Below, in pieces: positions 34,501 through 46,900 of a stretch of DNA of 64,000 bases. The first letter of the stretch is position 1, and the number at the start of each line of letters is the position of its first letter. Made by a program: the position numbers and the translations under genes. The DNA comes from Tomocerus qinae (Eukaryota; Arthropoda; Collembola; Entomobryomorpha; Tomoceridae): positions 9,719,280 through 9,783,279 of the forward strand of contig CM034547.1 of assembly GCA_020055645.1 (NCBI GenBank), in the 5' to 3' direction. The notes under the pieces are model-generated. The model did no database searches. It was not told the DNA's origin and saw only the letters and a list, made by a program, of their open reading frames with translations.

Positions 34501-36420
34501 TACAGGCTTCCCCTTTTTGTAGAAATTAATAGCTTCTTCATATTGTTTTACAATTCTCCCAATTCTGCGAGCCTTACTAGCATTGGACGTGCTATTAGCT
34601 TTTTCTACTTCAGACTTATACTTTTCTAAACGCTGTTCCAAAGCTTCCATTATAGTTTTAGGAGGAGGTGGTGCACCAAAAATATCTTCACTTGGTTGTG
34701 GTTGCTGTTGCTCATCAGGAAATGCTGGCGTTGGGACTGGTTCAGCAGGTGGATCAGTATTCGGGGCTATTACCGGAGCTACTGTTTCACTAGACGCAGC
34801 AGAGGGAATAGCAGGATAACTTGACAAATCTATCGGCTCTCCATTTTTAATTGCAGATTCTAGGGTCTTTATAAGGTTAGGAATTAGTTATTTACATCAT
34901 CACGCGATCACATTGCATTACATTTTTTATTTTATAAAGAATGACTTACTTTCGAAAGCTTCAAATATTGAACAGCACCTTGAGTATCCCCCGACCGTTT
35001 TAAAACTACAGCCACCCTCTTATAGTCCTTCAGACGCATTTCAATCTCAGGATCGACAACAGGGGCTGGAACTGGGGTTACTGGTATGTGTGCTTCGACT
35101 ACAGGATCCACAGGTACATCAACTTTTGATGGAACATATACTGGAACTGGTATTAGAGGCTCTGGTAAATTCATGCTCGTATTATAATCTGGTTCAGGTG
35201 TAAATGGCCTCGGTGGAGTCTTTATTACGGGATTTAGCAATGAATTGTCAGGCTCAATAATAGAATTTGATGCAGAAATAGGCGGATCAGGCAACTGTTT
35301 TGAAACAACACTACCTAACGACACTGGAGGAGGGATTTCAGATTCGTCAATAACCTTCCCAGATTTTGCTTTTGCGACTTGCTCCTTAAGAGTTTTAATA
35401 CTTCTAGTAAATCTGTGTAATACATGAAAATAACAGACATCATATTTATTGTCAATGTATATAATATTAATATATATTATTACAAAACATTTATTGTTTT
35501 TAATCATTACAATTACAAATTACAAACCTTCTTGATTTTCCTGAATCTCCGTTAGAATCGGCTATTGCCTTTGCCTTTTCATACAAATCTAATCTCTCAA
35601 CCAAAATCTTCATAATTTCTTCTTTACTTTTACTAGGTACTGGCGGGGGAGGGGCCTCATTTTCTTCTTCTTCTTCACACTCTGGTGTAACAGCAATTGT
35701 CTCTCCAGTTAGTTCACCTAATTCAGCCTAACGGCCGCATTAATTAGTCAAAAATAATATGAAATACAGTCACATTGTTGTGTCCTTTATCATTAAAATA
35801 TTTACTTGCCAAACTCAAAACTTCCTTACAGCAAGCTCAGGATCATCGAGATCAATATCACTATCTTCCCCATCTTCTTCATCTTCAAAATTTGCGTTAA
35901 GATTTTCTAGATTTACATTAGAAGGTCTTGATGTTTTCGGTCGACTAGGAATTGGTGGTGGCGCCCGTTGTCTCGAAGGCGCAGAAGGAGGTTTCGGTCT
36001 TCCCCTGATCGATATATCTTCGCCATTCAAAAGCATCATTAATTCATCCTCTAAGTCTGCATCATCAGCATCCAAATCAACATCATCTTCCACTCCAACA
36101 AGGAATCCTAGCTATCAAAACAAAAATAAAAACAATTTTATTGTACAGGTCATTATTATGTACTAGGATGGTGTTGGTATTGGTAGTATATATCCCCAAA
36201 AAAGCCACTTTACTTTCTTGCAAATATCGTTCTATATACAATATACAACATAACATGTAGAAACTGCAAAATAAAAGGAATATCTTTAGTTGTTAGTTAG
36301 AAGTAAATGTCACATCTTTACCTGGGCTACATTTTGTGCTTTTCTATCTTTACTATCTTGATCCCTTTTGCTGCTCCTAGCGGGGGGTTCGGGAGCTTTC
36401 TTTTTTCCGAAACCGAACAT
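31518..36420 (-). CDS. lgd: CC2D1 family protein, lethal giant discs
   Basis: Cytosolic regulator of ESCRT-III at endosomes: its DM14 repeats bind CHMP4/Shrub and its C2 domain binds phospholipid. Loss disturbs endosomal Notch traffic in flies. Exons (minus): 36420-36322, 36111-35830, 35727-35528, 35412-34950, 34866-34069, 33986-33846, 33745-33570, 33494-33374, 33213-33059, 32698-32608, 31637-31518. All phases match and give 881 residues, close to fly (about 816) and human (858-951) proteins. The start MFGFGKKK is typical. DM14 repeats lie near residues 161-215 (EEIMKILVERLDLYEKAKAI), 315-360 (RLKDYKRVAVVLKRSGD), 415-477 (ALEQRLEKYKSEVEKA) and 546-612 (QLALIMLRQKQFREAA). Pro-rich linkers separate them. 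The C2 domain is near 700-850 (VSNPSDVDTYVRVELPYP, IIKDTNNPNYNATFK, LLPLETKC). All introns are short. No damage is visible. Confidence 0.96.
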
Positions 36421-37422
36421 TTCCTTGTGTTAACTTTAATTCGTTGATTAATAAGCCGTCAATCTCAAATATTATTAAGAAATATCGCGAACAATAAATA
36501 ATGGTAAAGTTGCATTAGACGAATCTATTTTTTACACCACATGTGTCAGATTTGAACGTTAACTGATGACACAACTATTAATTTTAATTACAGTTTATGG
36601 AGACACATTCAAAGGGTCCAGTACTTCAATTTCCACTTATTTTTCTTCCACTAGTAAACTCTTTGAATGACATCAACACATAAATACTTAGAAAATCTGA
36701 ATTTCGTACTGTGCGCGCTTCACAAGTGCTTTGTTTATTTTGTAGCTGCCTATAGTCCTTTCGTACATTTAGAACATGACCAAACTAAAATCTTGGTCAT
36801 GTCAAGTTTTAACGATACATTTAATCAAATCCTCCTCATAAATTAAATAAAGCGAATTGCTTCCTGCTGCCTTTCTCCGGTTCTTTCCCCACATTTCTCT
36901 TTTACTAACGAAATTTTTTCAGCCCCAAAACCAGAAAGAAATCATTACACTTTTGTACATCCGTATAAAGAGATTAGAATCAGATAAATTGTTTTTACTG
37001 ACATCAAGTTTTCATGGCATGTAGTAAAAGTAAAATCTGACAAAAAGAGAAAGTAGTTTCCTTAAACCTTTCAATAATAACGAATCCTAAATTAGAAAAT
37101 GTTTACTTAAATTAGACAACCTAACTATTTTTAAGTTACTGTTCAATTAATGGTAGCTCTGTTAGACTCGTGAATATTAATTGTGCACCTCAATTTAAAA
37201 TTAACGGTCACTATTTGCATCTGGAGAAAGCATTCAGAAAATGAAATAATTTGACAATGAAAACGAACATGCATCATGAACTTTATTTTGTGCATATTTT
37301 ATATGATCTGAGGACAACCATGTTAAGTGATGACAAGCTCAATCGAGCCCTATAACGAATATATATGTTGGCTGTCAAAAAATTGACTTTTAAATTTGAA
37401 ATTAACAAGTACAAACAAGTAA
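36421..37422. other. lgd 5' flank
   Basis: Holds the lgd 5' UTR and promoter on the minus strand. I see no TATA box at a convincing place and no further gene. Confidence 0.5.
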
Positions 37423-37759
37423 CCCAAGCTGCAAAATAAAATTGGCCCTATATCGGCCCTGTATCGGCCAAAAATATTATTATTGGTTCCCACTAAATCG
37501 ACCATGAGGAATTCGAACTTGTCGGTGGCGCTTTCTAAAAATCTTAGGAAGTGCCTTTAAAATTGTTGCCAACTCTTTGCCGACTATATGCCGTCCGTGG
37601 GCCAGCTTTGGCTGTAAGACCTTTTGCCCGCCACGCCATTCCTGGGCCACTGTGGGGTAACTCATTGGCCCCGTATGGGGCCAATTTCCCGACAATGGAC
37701 CATTGCAGCCCCAGCGGACAAACACGGTAAAGGGCCAGCACAAAATCTTGCAGCTTGGG
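37423..37759. mobile_element. GGCC-rich MITE-like element with short inverted ends
   Basis: A 337-bp island of much higher GC than its surroundings. It starts with CCCAAGCTGCAA and ends with the reverse complement TTGCAGCTTGGG. The similarity extends inwards for about 15 bp to a GGCCC on both sides, with some mismatches. Inside, GGCC or GGGCC cores recur about every 10-40 bp, including TTGGCCCCGTATGGGGCCAA, itself a palindrome. Two overlapping minus-strand frames (87 and 65 codons) arise from the GC-rich composition and are unlikely to be genes. I could not find a convincing target duplication, so the superfamily is open. Confidence 0.6.
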
Positions 37760-38439
37760 AAACAGTATGTGACAGTCGATAATGTACTTTAGTATCTTTG
37801 GGTAGCTAATTTATTTATTAACGCGTTATCAAACTCACATTTGCATAATGGAAAATGTTAATTTCATACAGAAATCGATATTATTAGATTCCATGAAAAA
37901 CATTTTTAAAAGGATCAAATTATGTGATTTAAATACTTCAATGTTTATGTATGTTGACAATCTTGCATAACTGTACAATACTTCAATCAATCACAGTAAA
38001 CTAAAGTAGTTCGATGATACATAACTTATTTACAATATAAAAGACACTACTATTATTTATTTATTTATTACATTCAAATCCATTCGTTTTATCAAATACA
38101 TCACTTTGGTGCTTAACCGAATATGTTACACAAATGCTTTCATTCTAGGTGAAAGAAAGGTTTAAACATTATATTTAAGCTACAGCAAGCACTCTCAGCA
38201 GTACGACATTTGCTCATCTATACAACCGATATCGATACTTAAACAATTGCAAAACAAGAGTTATGAATGTGTGCATTTTTAAGGTTTTCGTAGTGCTAGG
38301 AGTTCATTCGGAATTTCTAGCCTATCTTTTAGATAAGGTAATTGCTATTTTGAAGTTCATCCATATCATCGTTTTATGACAGCCATTATATTATATTTAA
38401 CCATAGGATAACGTACTTACTAACTAGGTCGTAAATAAA
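37760..38439. other. 3' flank of TM9SF4
   Basis: AT-rich. Minus-strand AATAAA signals sit at about 38056-38070 within a TTTATTTATT run, about 375 bp beyond the TM9SF4 stop codon, and are the best candidates for its poly(A) site. Confidence 0.5.
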
Positions 38440-41400
38440 TTAATCGATTTTGACAGCAGCATAGATGCGGTTGAGGAATCCATATGCGGCGTAAAATCCT
38501 ATTGTAGCAGTCAGTAACCAGAATGTAAGTACCATAAGTCCAGTGTAACCGAAGTATAGTAGAGTTGGAATAAATTCCGTAATTTCCAGTCGAGTTTTAA
38601 AGTAAAACACTGCATACAGCAACATATAAATGGCTGACCCTCCAGAAGAGAAAAGTGCACGCCACCACCAGTTGTAGTCCTACATAATAACAATTATTCC
38701 ATTTTGTTTAAAATACACTTTGTAAATTATACTTAAACGATAAGTCATAGTCATAAATGAAAATTTTACCTCGCCACACAATTGAAAGTAAACCAACACG
38801 ACAGCTATTTGAGAAACCGATATGACCAGAATGAGAAATACCAAAAACAAGAAGCCAAACATGTAATAAAACTGATTTTGCCAAATTGCCGTGAAGATGA
38901 AGAACAATTCAATGAACATAGCTCCAAAGGGAAGTATTCCAGCCATCAATGAGCTACAAAAATAGAAATTCAGTTGTTATAAGAAATACAACACCGCAGT
39001 AACAACTATTTTTTAATTATTGTATACCTCGGGATCGGATTCATGTACCAATGCTGCTTCGGAACTTGTCTAGGAATTTGATTAGTTCTGACTGGGTGTT
39101 GGTACGGTTTTCTGAAGCCAAAGTATGATCCAAGATACACCAAAGGAAGAGAAATTCCAAACCATAGCAGTAATAACCACAACATCGTTCCAAAAGGTAC
39201 CGCTCCACTTGAAGATTTACCCCAGATGAAGAAATTTAGCAGGAAACATGTACTAAAAACGATTCCAGGGAATAGTGTTCCAGTCTGAAATTTTACAGTC
39301 ATGGTTTATTTTACATTTAAGCATACGACTTTTTAAATTTATACACACTTACGAGAAAAGCTTGCTTCTTCCATTCTTTTCCCTTAATAGTTCGGTAAAG
39401 TCTTGAGGAAAAATATCCAGCAACGGTCCCCATTATGACATACAAAAATATCATGCAAGACATTAATGCTCCTCTAGTAGCCGGTGATAGCATACCCAGC
39501 ATCGCGAAAACTGTTCAACACATTATCCATATTTAAACCCTTAGGATTAGCCATAGGTTAATTACTTGCATTAAATTTGTATTTAGAAATCGTGAAGAAT
39601 AGATAGAGAATTTAATTTATCGAAAGAATAAATATGTTAGCGAAAATAATCAAAGGTACACCCAAGAAGCATAAACTGTAGTCATAGCGCTGTATAAGGA
39701 GAGCCCAGTAGCGAATTTTGCTATTTAGAGTTCTGGGACGACATTCTGAACCCCTTAGCAAGGGGAAATCGCAAGCAAATATTGAGTTACCACAGGAGTT
39801 GCTATTGTCCATATTCTCATCATTGTCGTAGATTTAACTTTGCTATCGTTGTCGTAGGAATAGGGAAATTCCATAGCGCTGCTACAAAACACGATTCTCA
39901 TCCCATAATTTTGCCACAGCATAGCAAACATCTGTCGCAAAGTTAGCGCAAACTGAGAGCTACCGCAACTTTGCGATCACATTGTTGAAGGCACTTGGAG
40001 ATTGGAGACACTTGTGATCCCTATGGTTACTTTGACAATATCAATTGCAATTTGATAATCTCCGGTCTCGGACTCCGTAGTACGACTGTCAAGTGCCATG
40101 CATATTGAAGTGCAAGACATTAGGCAACTGTAATTTCCATGACTACAGTCACTCGTAAAGTAGTACCTCAATCAATGCCTAACACCCTTCCCACACTACT
40201 CCATACCTTGGAGTTGGAACATCCATGCCGATAAGTACCGTTACATAGGACAACTTATCAAAAACTGCTACAACGTCGCAAACTTGCTAGGACGCTGCTA
40301 ACTGACATGAGAATATGGATTTATTTTGACATCGCAAGTAGACATAGCAACTCTTGCGATATCGCAAATTTACCACAAAAGTTCAGAATACCGTCCCTGA
40401 AGATTTATAAGGGATTTTTTCTGAGAAAAGTCCCTTATCTCTACCTTTGCTATAATGCTTCAACACTGATTATCCCACTCCAGCATCCAAGTAATCGTTC
40501 TGCATTTATTCCGTTTCCAACCACATAGCAACCACACAAAGTTGGATATTTGGGGATAAAATTTGTCAAACATGTCCCTTATAAACTTTCAAAATCCCTT
40601 ACGGGAAGTTCTCTATTGGACCCTCCTTATACAGTTTATGCTTCTTGGGTACACCGAAATGTACTTCTTTAAAACTTACATATTGTAACAAGAGCCATTC
40701 CAAGAATCTGAATACCACTTCCTATAAGAGACGCAAATAGTCGAGGGTACCTCGGTGGTCGAAAGACATCTCCATGAACTAGCTTCCACCCAGTTTCTTC
40801 CAATGCTTCTTCCGCTGAATCTTCCATGTTATTATATCGGGCAATATCGCGACGAAGTGTGCGAATAATGATCATAGTAATAATTCCTGCGAGTTCAAAA
40901 AATTGTATACAATTGCATACGCATAAATTACATACAAAGCTGTCCAATAATGACTACTACGAGGAAGTCATTTCTAAAAGATGGAAATTGCTCATAAAGG
41001 GACAACTGTATTACCAAAATCGATTTCGCTCCTAAGACAATTGGGAGCGTATCATTTACTTTAAGAATTGTACCGCTCATAGGAGTCCTAATACGTCTTA
41101 ATAAGTCATACTTTGAGAATAGTTAATAGTTGCCTTTTAGGTATAACCATTCTTGGCAATAATTTCCCTGTAGTAGTCTTTAATCAACAACGATAATAAT
41201 ATTCATATAACAAGGCTCGAAATCTGACCTGTCAAGAAAAATACTACAACCAAAGAGTTGATGATAGAAAACCAATGAATGTTTACATCGCTCATCTTAA
41301 GATATACATCCCACCTAGAAGCCCAGCGAACCTATAAGTTGAGCATCAATACAGAATAGCATTTAAAATAACAATAAGAAGATTGGTAAGATGTCTCGGC

Positions 41401-43049
41401 AATACTCGGCATAGATCGCCATTGAATTAAGCAAGCATTCTTATGAATATGAAAGGTTCAATTTACATCGGAAGACTTCCAGCTAACGGTGTAAGTAAAG
41501 AATAGCGAAGTATCTTCATTTTGCTTAACTTCTTGAAATTCATCAGTTGAAACACGACTACATTGCTGTCCTGTAAATTGCATCTTTGTTTGACTCACAC
41601 TGGAAGGTTGAATTTCGCATCCAACTACTCTGAAATTCTTACTACAATGGAAAATAACAAGGGTCATTCAATAATTTACAATTCAATGATTAGATAGGAG
41701 AACAATATTTGGTTTAATTAGGCATTTGTAATTCTACTCGCGTACTTATCGTCTGTGTGGTAGTGCAGTAGGAAATCTAAGTGATTGTTGATATACGCCT
41801 TGTTTCCATCTCCAGACATGAAACCCAAACGATATCCAATTTCGAACTGTTGATTGGGAGAATCTTGAGATCCAACTCTTGTTACACATGGTAGGTTATC
41901 TACTATCCTAAAAGGTAAAACGTAATAAATTTAATGAAAGGCTTACTTAGCTCAATGCAGTAAATATCACCAGAATGACACATTGCAAGACTTTAACACA
42001 TAAATGTTGTTCAGTTTAATATACAGCGATGAATACTAATCAACCAGTGCGAGAGATTGAATTATCTGTACGGTATATCACTACTGAGATCAAAGATCTT
42101 ATTTATATTATAGTCAATTGAAATTGTAATGAACAAGTAGTTAGAGTGGTACTCTAAAATTCATTCCGTCTAGTCTAGTCCACTTATAGGTACCTAAAAC
42201 TAAAGTATAGTAGTAGCAACTAGCTAGCACTAAGGAATCATAAAGGCAATAAAATTAAAGAAGCCTATATAATACTTATCATACATTATTGTATTTCTTG
42301 ACAAATGAAAGGCAAGAAACTGGTTTATTTGTAGGTTAACGCAAGGCTACCGGCTAGTTGACGTGACAAGAAACAGACCATGTGTCTGCTCTTGGCTTTT
42401 ACATCAATTACATGTGGAACACACCAAAGAGAGATCCATAAAATTGATAACGTATCTATACCCTTCCACATTAAACACATAGTATCGATCATAAAAGACA
42501 TTATACATACCTCTTATTGTATTTAATGCTCACATTATACAATATTATATCTTTATTAATGCTTATATTATACCAAAAGTTACACTTAAACGAAGAAATG
42601 ATGTTATGCAAGTTAGAATTTATTAAATAAGGGTTGACTTACATATGGACGTAGTATTGATGAGAAATGTGAGAGAAGGCTACAGATGAGAAGGCAGTAG
42701 ACCAGTGCACCGGAGTACCTGAATTGCAGGCCAACTGACAATTTCGATCTTCGAGAACTTTGAACTCATAAGGTGTCGTGACAATTCGATCCCCCCGAAG
42801 TACCTCACCCAGATTTTCAGATTTATATACAAGCTTTGAAGCATTTGGTTTACAAAATGGTAGACTATAATAACTATAAGGGAGTTGAGTGATTGTTGAG
42901 GTCATTTTTACTGCTTTTACAATTATTGGTTCGTCCTTTTTGAATTCGACTGGTGCTACACCGGGTACGTAAAAAGCAACTATTGGATTCACCCACAAAA
43001 ACACTAAAGTCGCCGTCAAAAGCATATTGAAAGATTTCGAACGCTTCAT
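38440..43049 (-). CDS. TM9SF4: Transmembrane 9 superfamily member 4
   Basis: Nine-pass membrane protein of Golgi and endosomes. In flies TM9SF4 serves adhesion, phagocytosis and surface delivery of receptors; in mammals it also affects V-ATPase assembly. Exons (minus): 43049-42643, 41907-41746, 41641-41467, 41331-41229, 40886-40680, 39510-39353, 39284-39028, 38953-38770, 38679-38440; phases match and give 630 residues (human 642). A signal peptide occupies about 1-26 ([16 protein letters not shown]). The lumenal domain shows [23 protein letters not shown] and [12 protein letters not shown]. The first helix lies near 268-290 and eight more follow to the end. Diagnostic stretches include [38 protein letters not shown] and ENQFYY-like [15 protein letters not shown]. 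The C-terminus is AAVKID, the KxD-type Golgi signal of the family. The exon 2 donor (AA|GTACGC) is weak but keeps frame. Intron 5 hosts a DNA transposon. Confidence 0.95.
39655..39662. repeat. 8-bp target-site duplication, left copy (GGTACACC)
   Basis: Abuts the left end of the intronic element and is repeated at 40648-40655. Confidence 0.85.
39663..40647. mobile_element. 985-bp non-autonomous DNA transposon in TM9SF4 intron 5
   Basis: Both ends carry the inverted repeat CAAGAAGCATAAACTGTA (18 bp, exact), followed on both sides by TAAGGAG. The left copy has about 14 extra bases, apparently a local duplication of CTGTA sequence. An 8-bp direct repeat GGTACACC flanks the element. Weaker inverted similarity continues inward for 100-200 bp (TTCTGAAC, GGAGTTGCTATTGTC-like and CCATATTCTCAT on each arm), so the element is a long, imperfect palindrome. 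No transposase frame is present. The 8-bp duplication and CA start fit hAT or P superfamily MITEs. The right end is only about 25 bp from the intron's 5' splice site. Confidence 0.82.
40648..40655. repeat. 8-bp target-site duplication, right copy (GGTACACC)
   Basis: Matches 39655-39662. Confidence 0.85.
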
Positions 43050-43900
43050 GATTGTTATGTTAAGTTATTTTACTACAGTTCAGTGTAAGAGGTTTTTGCA
43101 CTAGATCCAAAATTTGTGAATGGAAAACAATAGAGCTGTTTATAATATTATTTGTAACAAAGTAGTTGAGCTCAAATAAGTGAACAGACAATCGAAGACC
43201 ACTCCCTCCGTAGACTGGCCAAGGATTTTAAACTATTCTGCAACCATTAATATTAAAGGTCAGCACAGAAAAAAATTTCATTGAAGAATTAATTTAATTA
43301 AAAAGTTCCTATACATTATAATTAAATAGTTTTTAAAGGATCACTTATCAAATCAACGAAATCAACTATACGTATAAAATCTCACCGAAAATAATTTTCT
43401 CGTATGGAAATCAGTTCAAGTCAAAAAGGCGGTGATAATTCCTGGTAATTCAGTACATGACAAGCACCGCATTCTATTTCTGACAACACAGCAAACATTG
43501 AACATTTTTACATAATGGCATAGTTAGAAAATTAACACTTTTTGTAACTTTGCCATTGTCTTCATTGATCGCCAACCATTATCCACTATTTGAGGTGCCC
43601 TATTTCTAGTTTTGACAATATGACAGCCACAGTCCAACCTAATTAAAAAAAATAATAATATGGCAATAATTTTATACCTTACTAACTTACAAATGTTAGT
43701 GTAATAATAATAGTCAATTATTATAATTGTCACTAAAAGAAAACTAAAAACACTTATACCTTGCCTTGACAGTCTTTGATTACTTTTATAAAAATGATTT
43801 CGAAACTTTTCGGCACACAGCAGCGTAAACCTGTCTTGTTGGTATTTATTGTAATGTTATTTAGGTTGGAATCTGTTGTCTGTCACGTCATACTCTTACG
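43050..43900 (-). promoter_or_regulatory. TM9SF4: TM9SF4 5' UTR and promoter region
   Basis: A possible leader intron is bounded by AAG|GTATAAG (exon end 43760) and TTTTAATTAG (exon start 43638), placing a 5' UTR exon further up. At 43881-43890 the minus strand reads TGACGTGACA, which resembles the XBP1/ATF6 or CrebA sites found in secretory-pathway promoters. Both points are inferred from short motifs. Confidence 0.3.
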
Positions 43901-46900
43901 TTACGTGCCGTCGTGTCCTTTTCTGTCAACGGGTGTAAGTAAATAGATAGATAAAAATAGATGCCTAAAACTAAAACACATTACATGAAGATTTGAATTA
44001 TGGTATTTCTGCAAATCTGCGATCTTCACTAGCGAGGTAATTTGCAATCAATCCGTTGCGTTGGTTGGTTGGGCAGATTTAAAGTTCACATTTAGCAAAG
44101 ATTCATGTCAAATTCAGTAGAGATTGGATGACTTTTAAATAGTACCGCACCGTGAGTAATTAGGGCAGTTCCAGTGTGCACAGCTGTCAAAATAACAGTC
44201 CGTACATAAAGTGACTTTTCATTCTACCGTCATAATGCTAAATATTACTGCCAAGTTTCCACAAAGCCTATTGCTCTATACGTTTTCTCCAGCTACAGGG
44301 CAGGTGCCGCTACCAATTCCGATTTTATCTTTGTGCAAACTGCAGAGAGCAAGTATAAACTTAGTAAACGCTTGCTTCCATAAACTTCCACAGTCTCATG
44401 TATTCCTTTTCATGTAAATAATTCGTTTCCAGCATGCGTTGAGATGTTGAGAATGTTCTTTCCTTTTCAGTCCTTTACCTTTCACAACTCACAATATAAC
44501 TCCGTGCGATTCGTCCGAACCGATATATTAGTATCGGCTCTGTATTTTATTAGTCCAAGGTATTACTTCATTATTTTTATTTAAAACTTTTTAATGACTT
44601 TTTTATCTACGATATTAAAATGATCAAGGAGTGCGTTGTAACTACTTTATGTAACTAGGAAATAGTGACCTACCTTAATATTATGTGTTTGTGTTGAGTT
44701 TTATCTTTATGTGCTAGAAAATATTGCAGTAGGTTACAGTTAGTTGCAGCTTACAAGTTCTGTTTGCAAAATTAATGGATGTCAGACACAGATAAAACCT
44801 CATCATTAAAATGAGCAAAAGTTATTGGAGATTGTGTTTCAGGGAACAAAGCGATTAGTCAAGTTGGACAATAATATAGTGTAATTTCAATCTGTATTGT
44901 GCCAGTAAGCTATTGATTTTATAAACTGTGAGTTTGTTTTTCGGTTTCTCATGCTTGCACACATTTCCCTGGCGGGATGCAATCGTTAAGCGTGTTAACA
45001 ATAAATTTATCAGGCAGGTCAGACGTCAGAGACATGCTCTATCAGTATAGAATCATGCAGACAGTGAGAAAAATTAGATAAAACAACATTGAACCAATCT
45101 TAGATATAAGATATATAAGATTATATTGACGCGTCATTTTTGTAAGGAAAATATCCCCTCAGTTTGCGTAAATCCCCAGTAGAAGGAATTTGATATTTGG
45201 GATAAATCCTGGAGGAAGAGAATGTATATGGCTGGAAAGGGTTTGACAACTGGAGAAGACAAAGAAAACAGACGAAAAGGTTAGATTTAAGCCACACTGA
45301 GATTTCTGTCCTTCATCCTGTCCTTCATAAGAGAGTATTTTCCTTACTTGTGCAAGAAAACCGACAATGTAAAGAAAGTTGCGGTAGTGCATAGTGTAGT
45401 GCATGTCTGCTTATATCAACTAGGCTCTTTATCTTTATTGGTGAAATATGGCAGACAATCAAATGAAAGGGTTATATATATTTATATGAGGATGATATGC
45501 CAATACATATTCCAGTGCTACAGAGGCAGTCGAATATGGAATATTATGCATTCTGGGTTTGTGTACAGTATTTTGACTTAAATAGGTGGCTTTGGTGGAG
45601 AATGCTTAAAAAATGTTAAAAAGGAAAGTTTCTGCTTAGTTAAAGGAACAGGTACCCTAGTTTTCTCAGTTGTTGTAAGGAACCAGAGCGGAAAAGGTAT
45701 ATGCATGAAGGAAAGAAAAATAGTTGGTACATATAAGGGACCTTAAATGAGAAGTCGTCGGATGTATATAGTTCCTTAATAACACCCATGCGAATTTATG
45801 GTGCACTTGAGCTGCGACAGGTCGTCGTTGTCATTGTCGTAGCCACAGACATTGAAACCCACAATCAACACACTTGACTCGTTTCATTCTCATCTCATCT
45901 CTGGATCAGTTCAGCTCGCCTTCAGTTCAAATTTTCCTTGTGTCGTCGGATTATATTTCAGGTCTCAGAGATGTGCAGATACGTCCTCTTCTGTCTCTAT
46001 CCACTTGTGCTGACTGTATGATATGTAGACAGAAAGTCTTTACATTCATTGTCATTTTGGCTCCATAGTGTCACTCCTCTCCATTAAGGATCTATCTGCC
46101 AACTCTTGAGCAACTTCGGTTTAGCATGTAGTCTTACCAAATTGAATCTCATTAGGGTTATGTCGACATTCTTGAGCTGTCTCCTCTTTTTTGGCTTTTA
46201 TTTTTTAGTAACGATAGCTCGAGGAAATGCTCAGGCTCTGGAAAAGAATCATTCACTGAGCTAACCTAATTAGTAAGTATAACTACTAGATGCATTTCGG
46301 TAATTTGATGCAAAACAGCCAAAGAGGCCAAAAAGAAAGCCTTCTACTTCACTCAATATTAAAAATTTCACATCAGCGTTTATGAAACTTTAGTCATAAG
46401 GATACTTGACTGTGTACATAATACTATACTGCGGATAATAGGAATATTTCTTAACAGTTTTAAATTCAGAGGGATTGGCTTATAGGCTATCTTCTCTTCA
46501 GCTCGTATTCCAAAGCAAATCATCTTTTTGGCAATTCTGGTTCTGATGCAGTAAATTAAAAAGGCTTTGTTTATGCAAATAAGTACTTGCCAAGTCAAGC
46601 ACCAGGAAGCATTCAACCTAATTAACATGTGTCCCATGTCAAGTCAAATTCAACTTTCTTCAATTATAAATTCCTTCAAATTAACATGCATGTTGTAACA
46701 AAATTGTTTAATATCTCGTATGTTTGGGATTTATATTTGCACATATTATATTACACAGGCAGACAATATTGATTGAGCTGTTTTTAGAAGCTAGTTGCCC
46801 CCAGCTTCTGTAGTATTTCTAGTTTTGTTGCCATTCGTGTAATGGAAGTTAGGATATTTATATCTGCTATAAGAGTAAAATGAACATTTGTTGCTAACTT

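Noticed and set aside
37480-37743. 87- and 65-codon minus-strand frames in the GGCC-rich block
   Set aside because: They overlap in different frames, and their openness follows from the GC-rich repeat composition.
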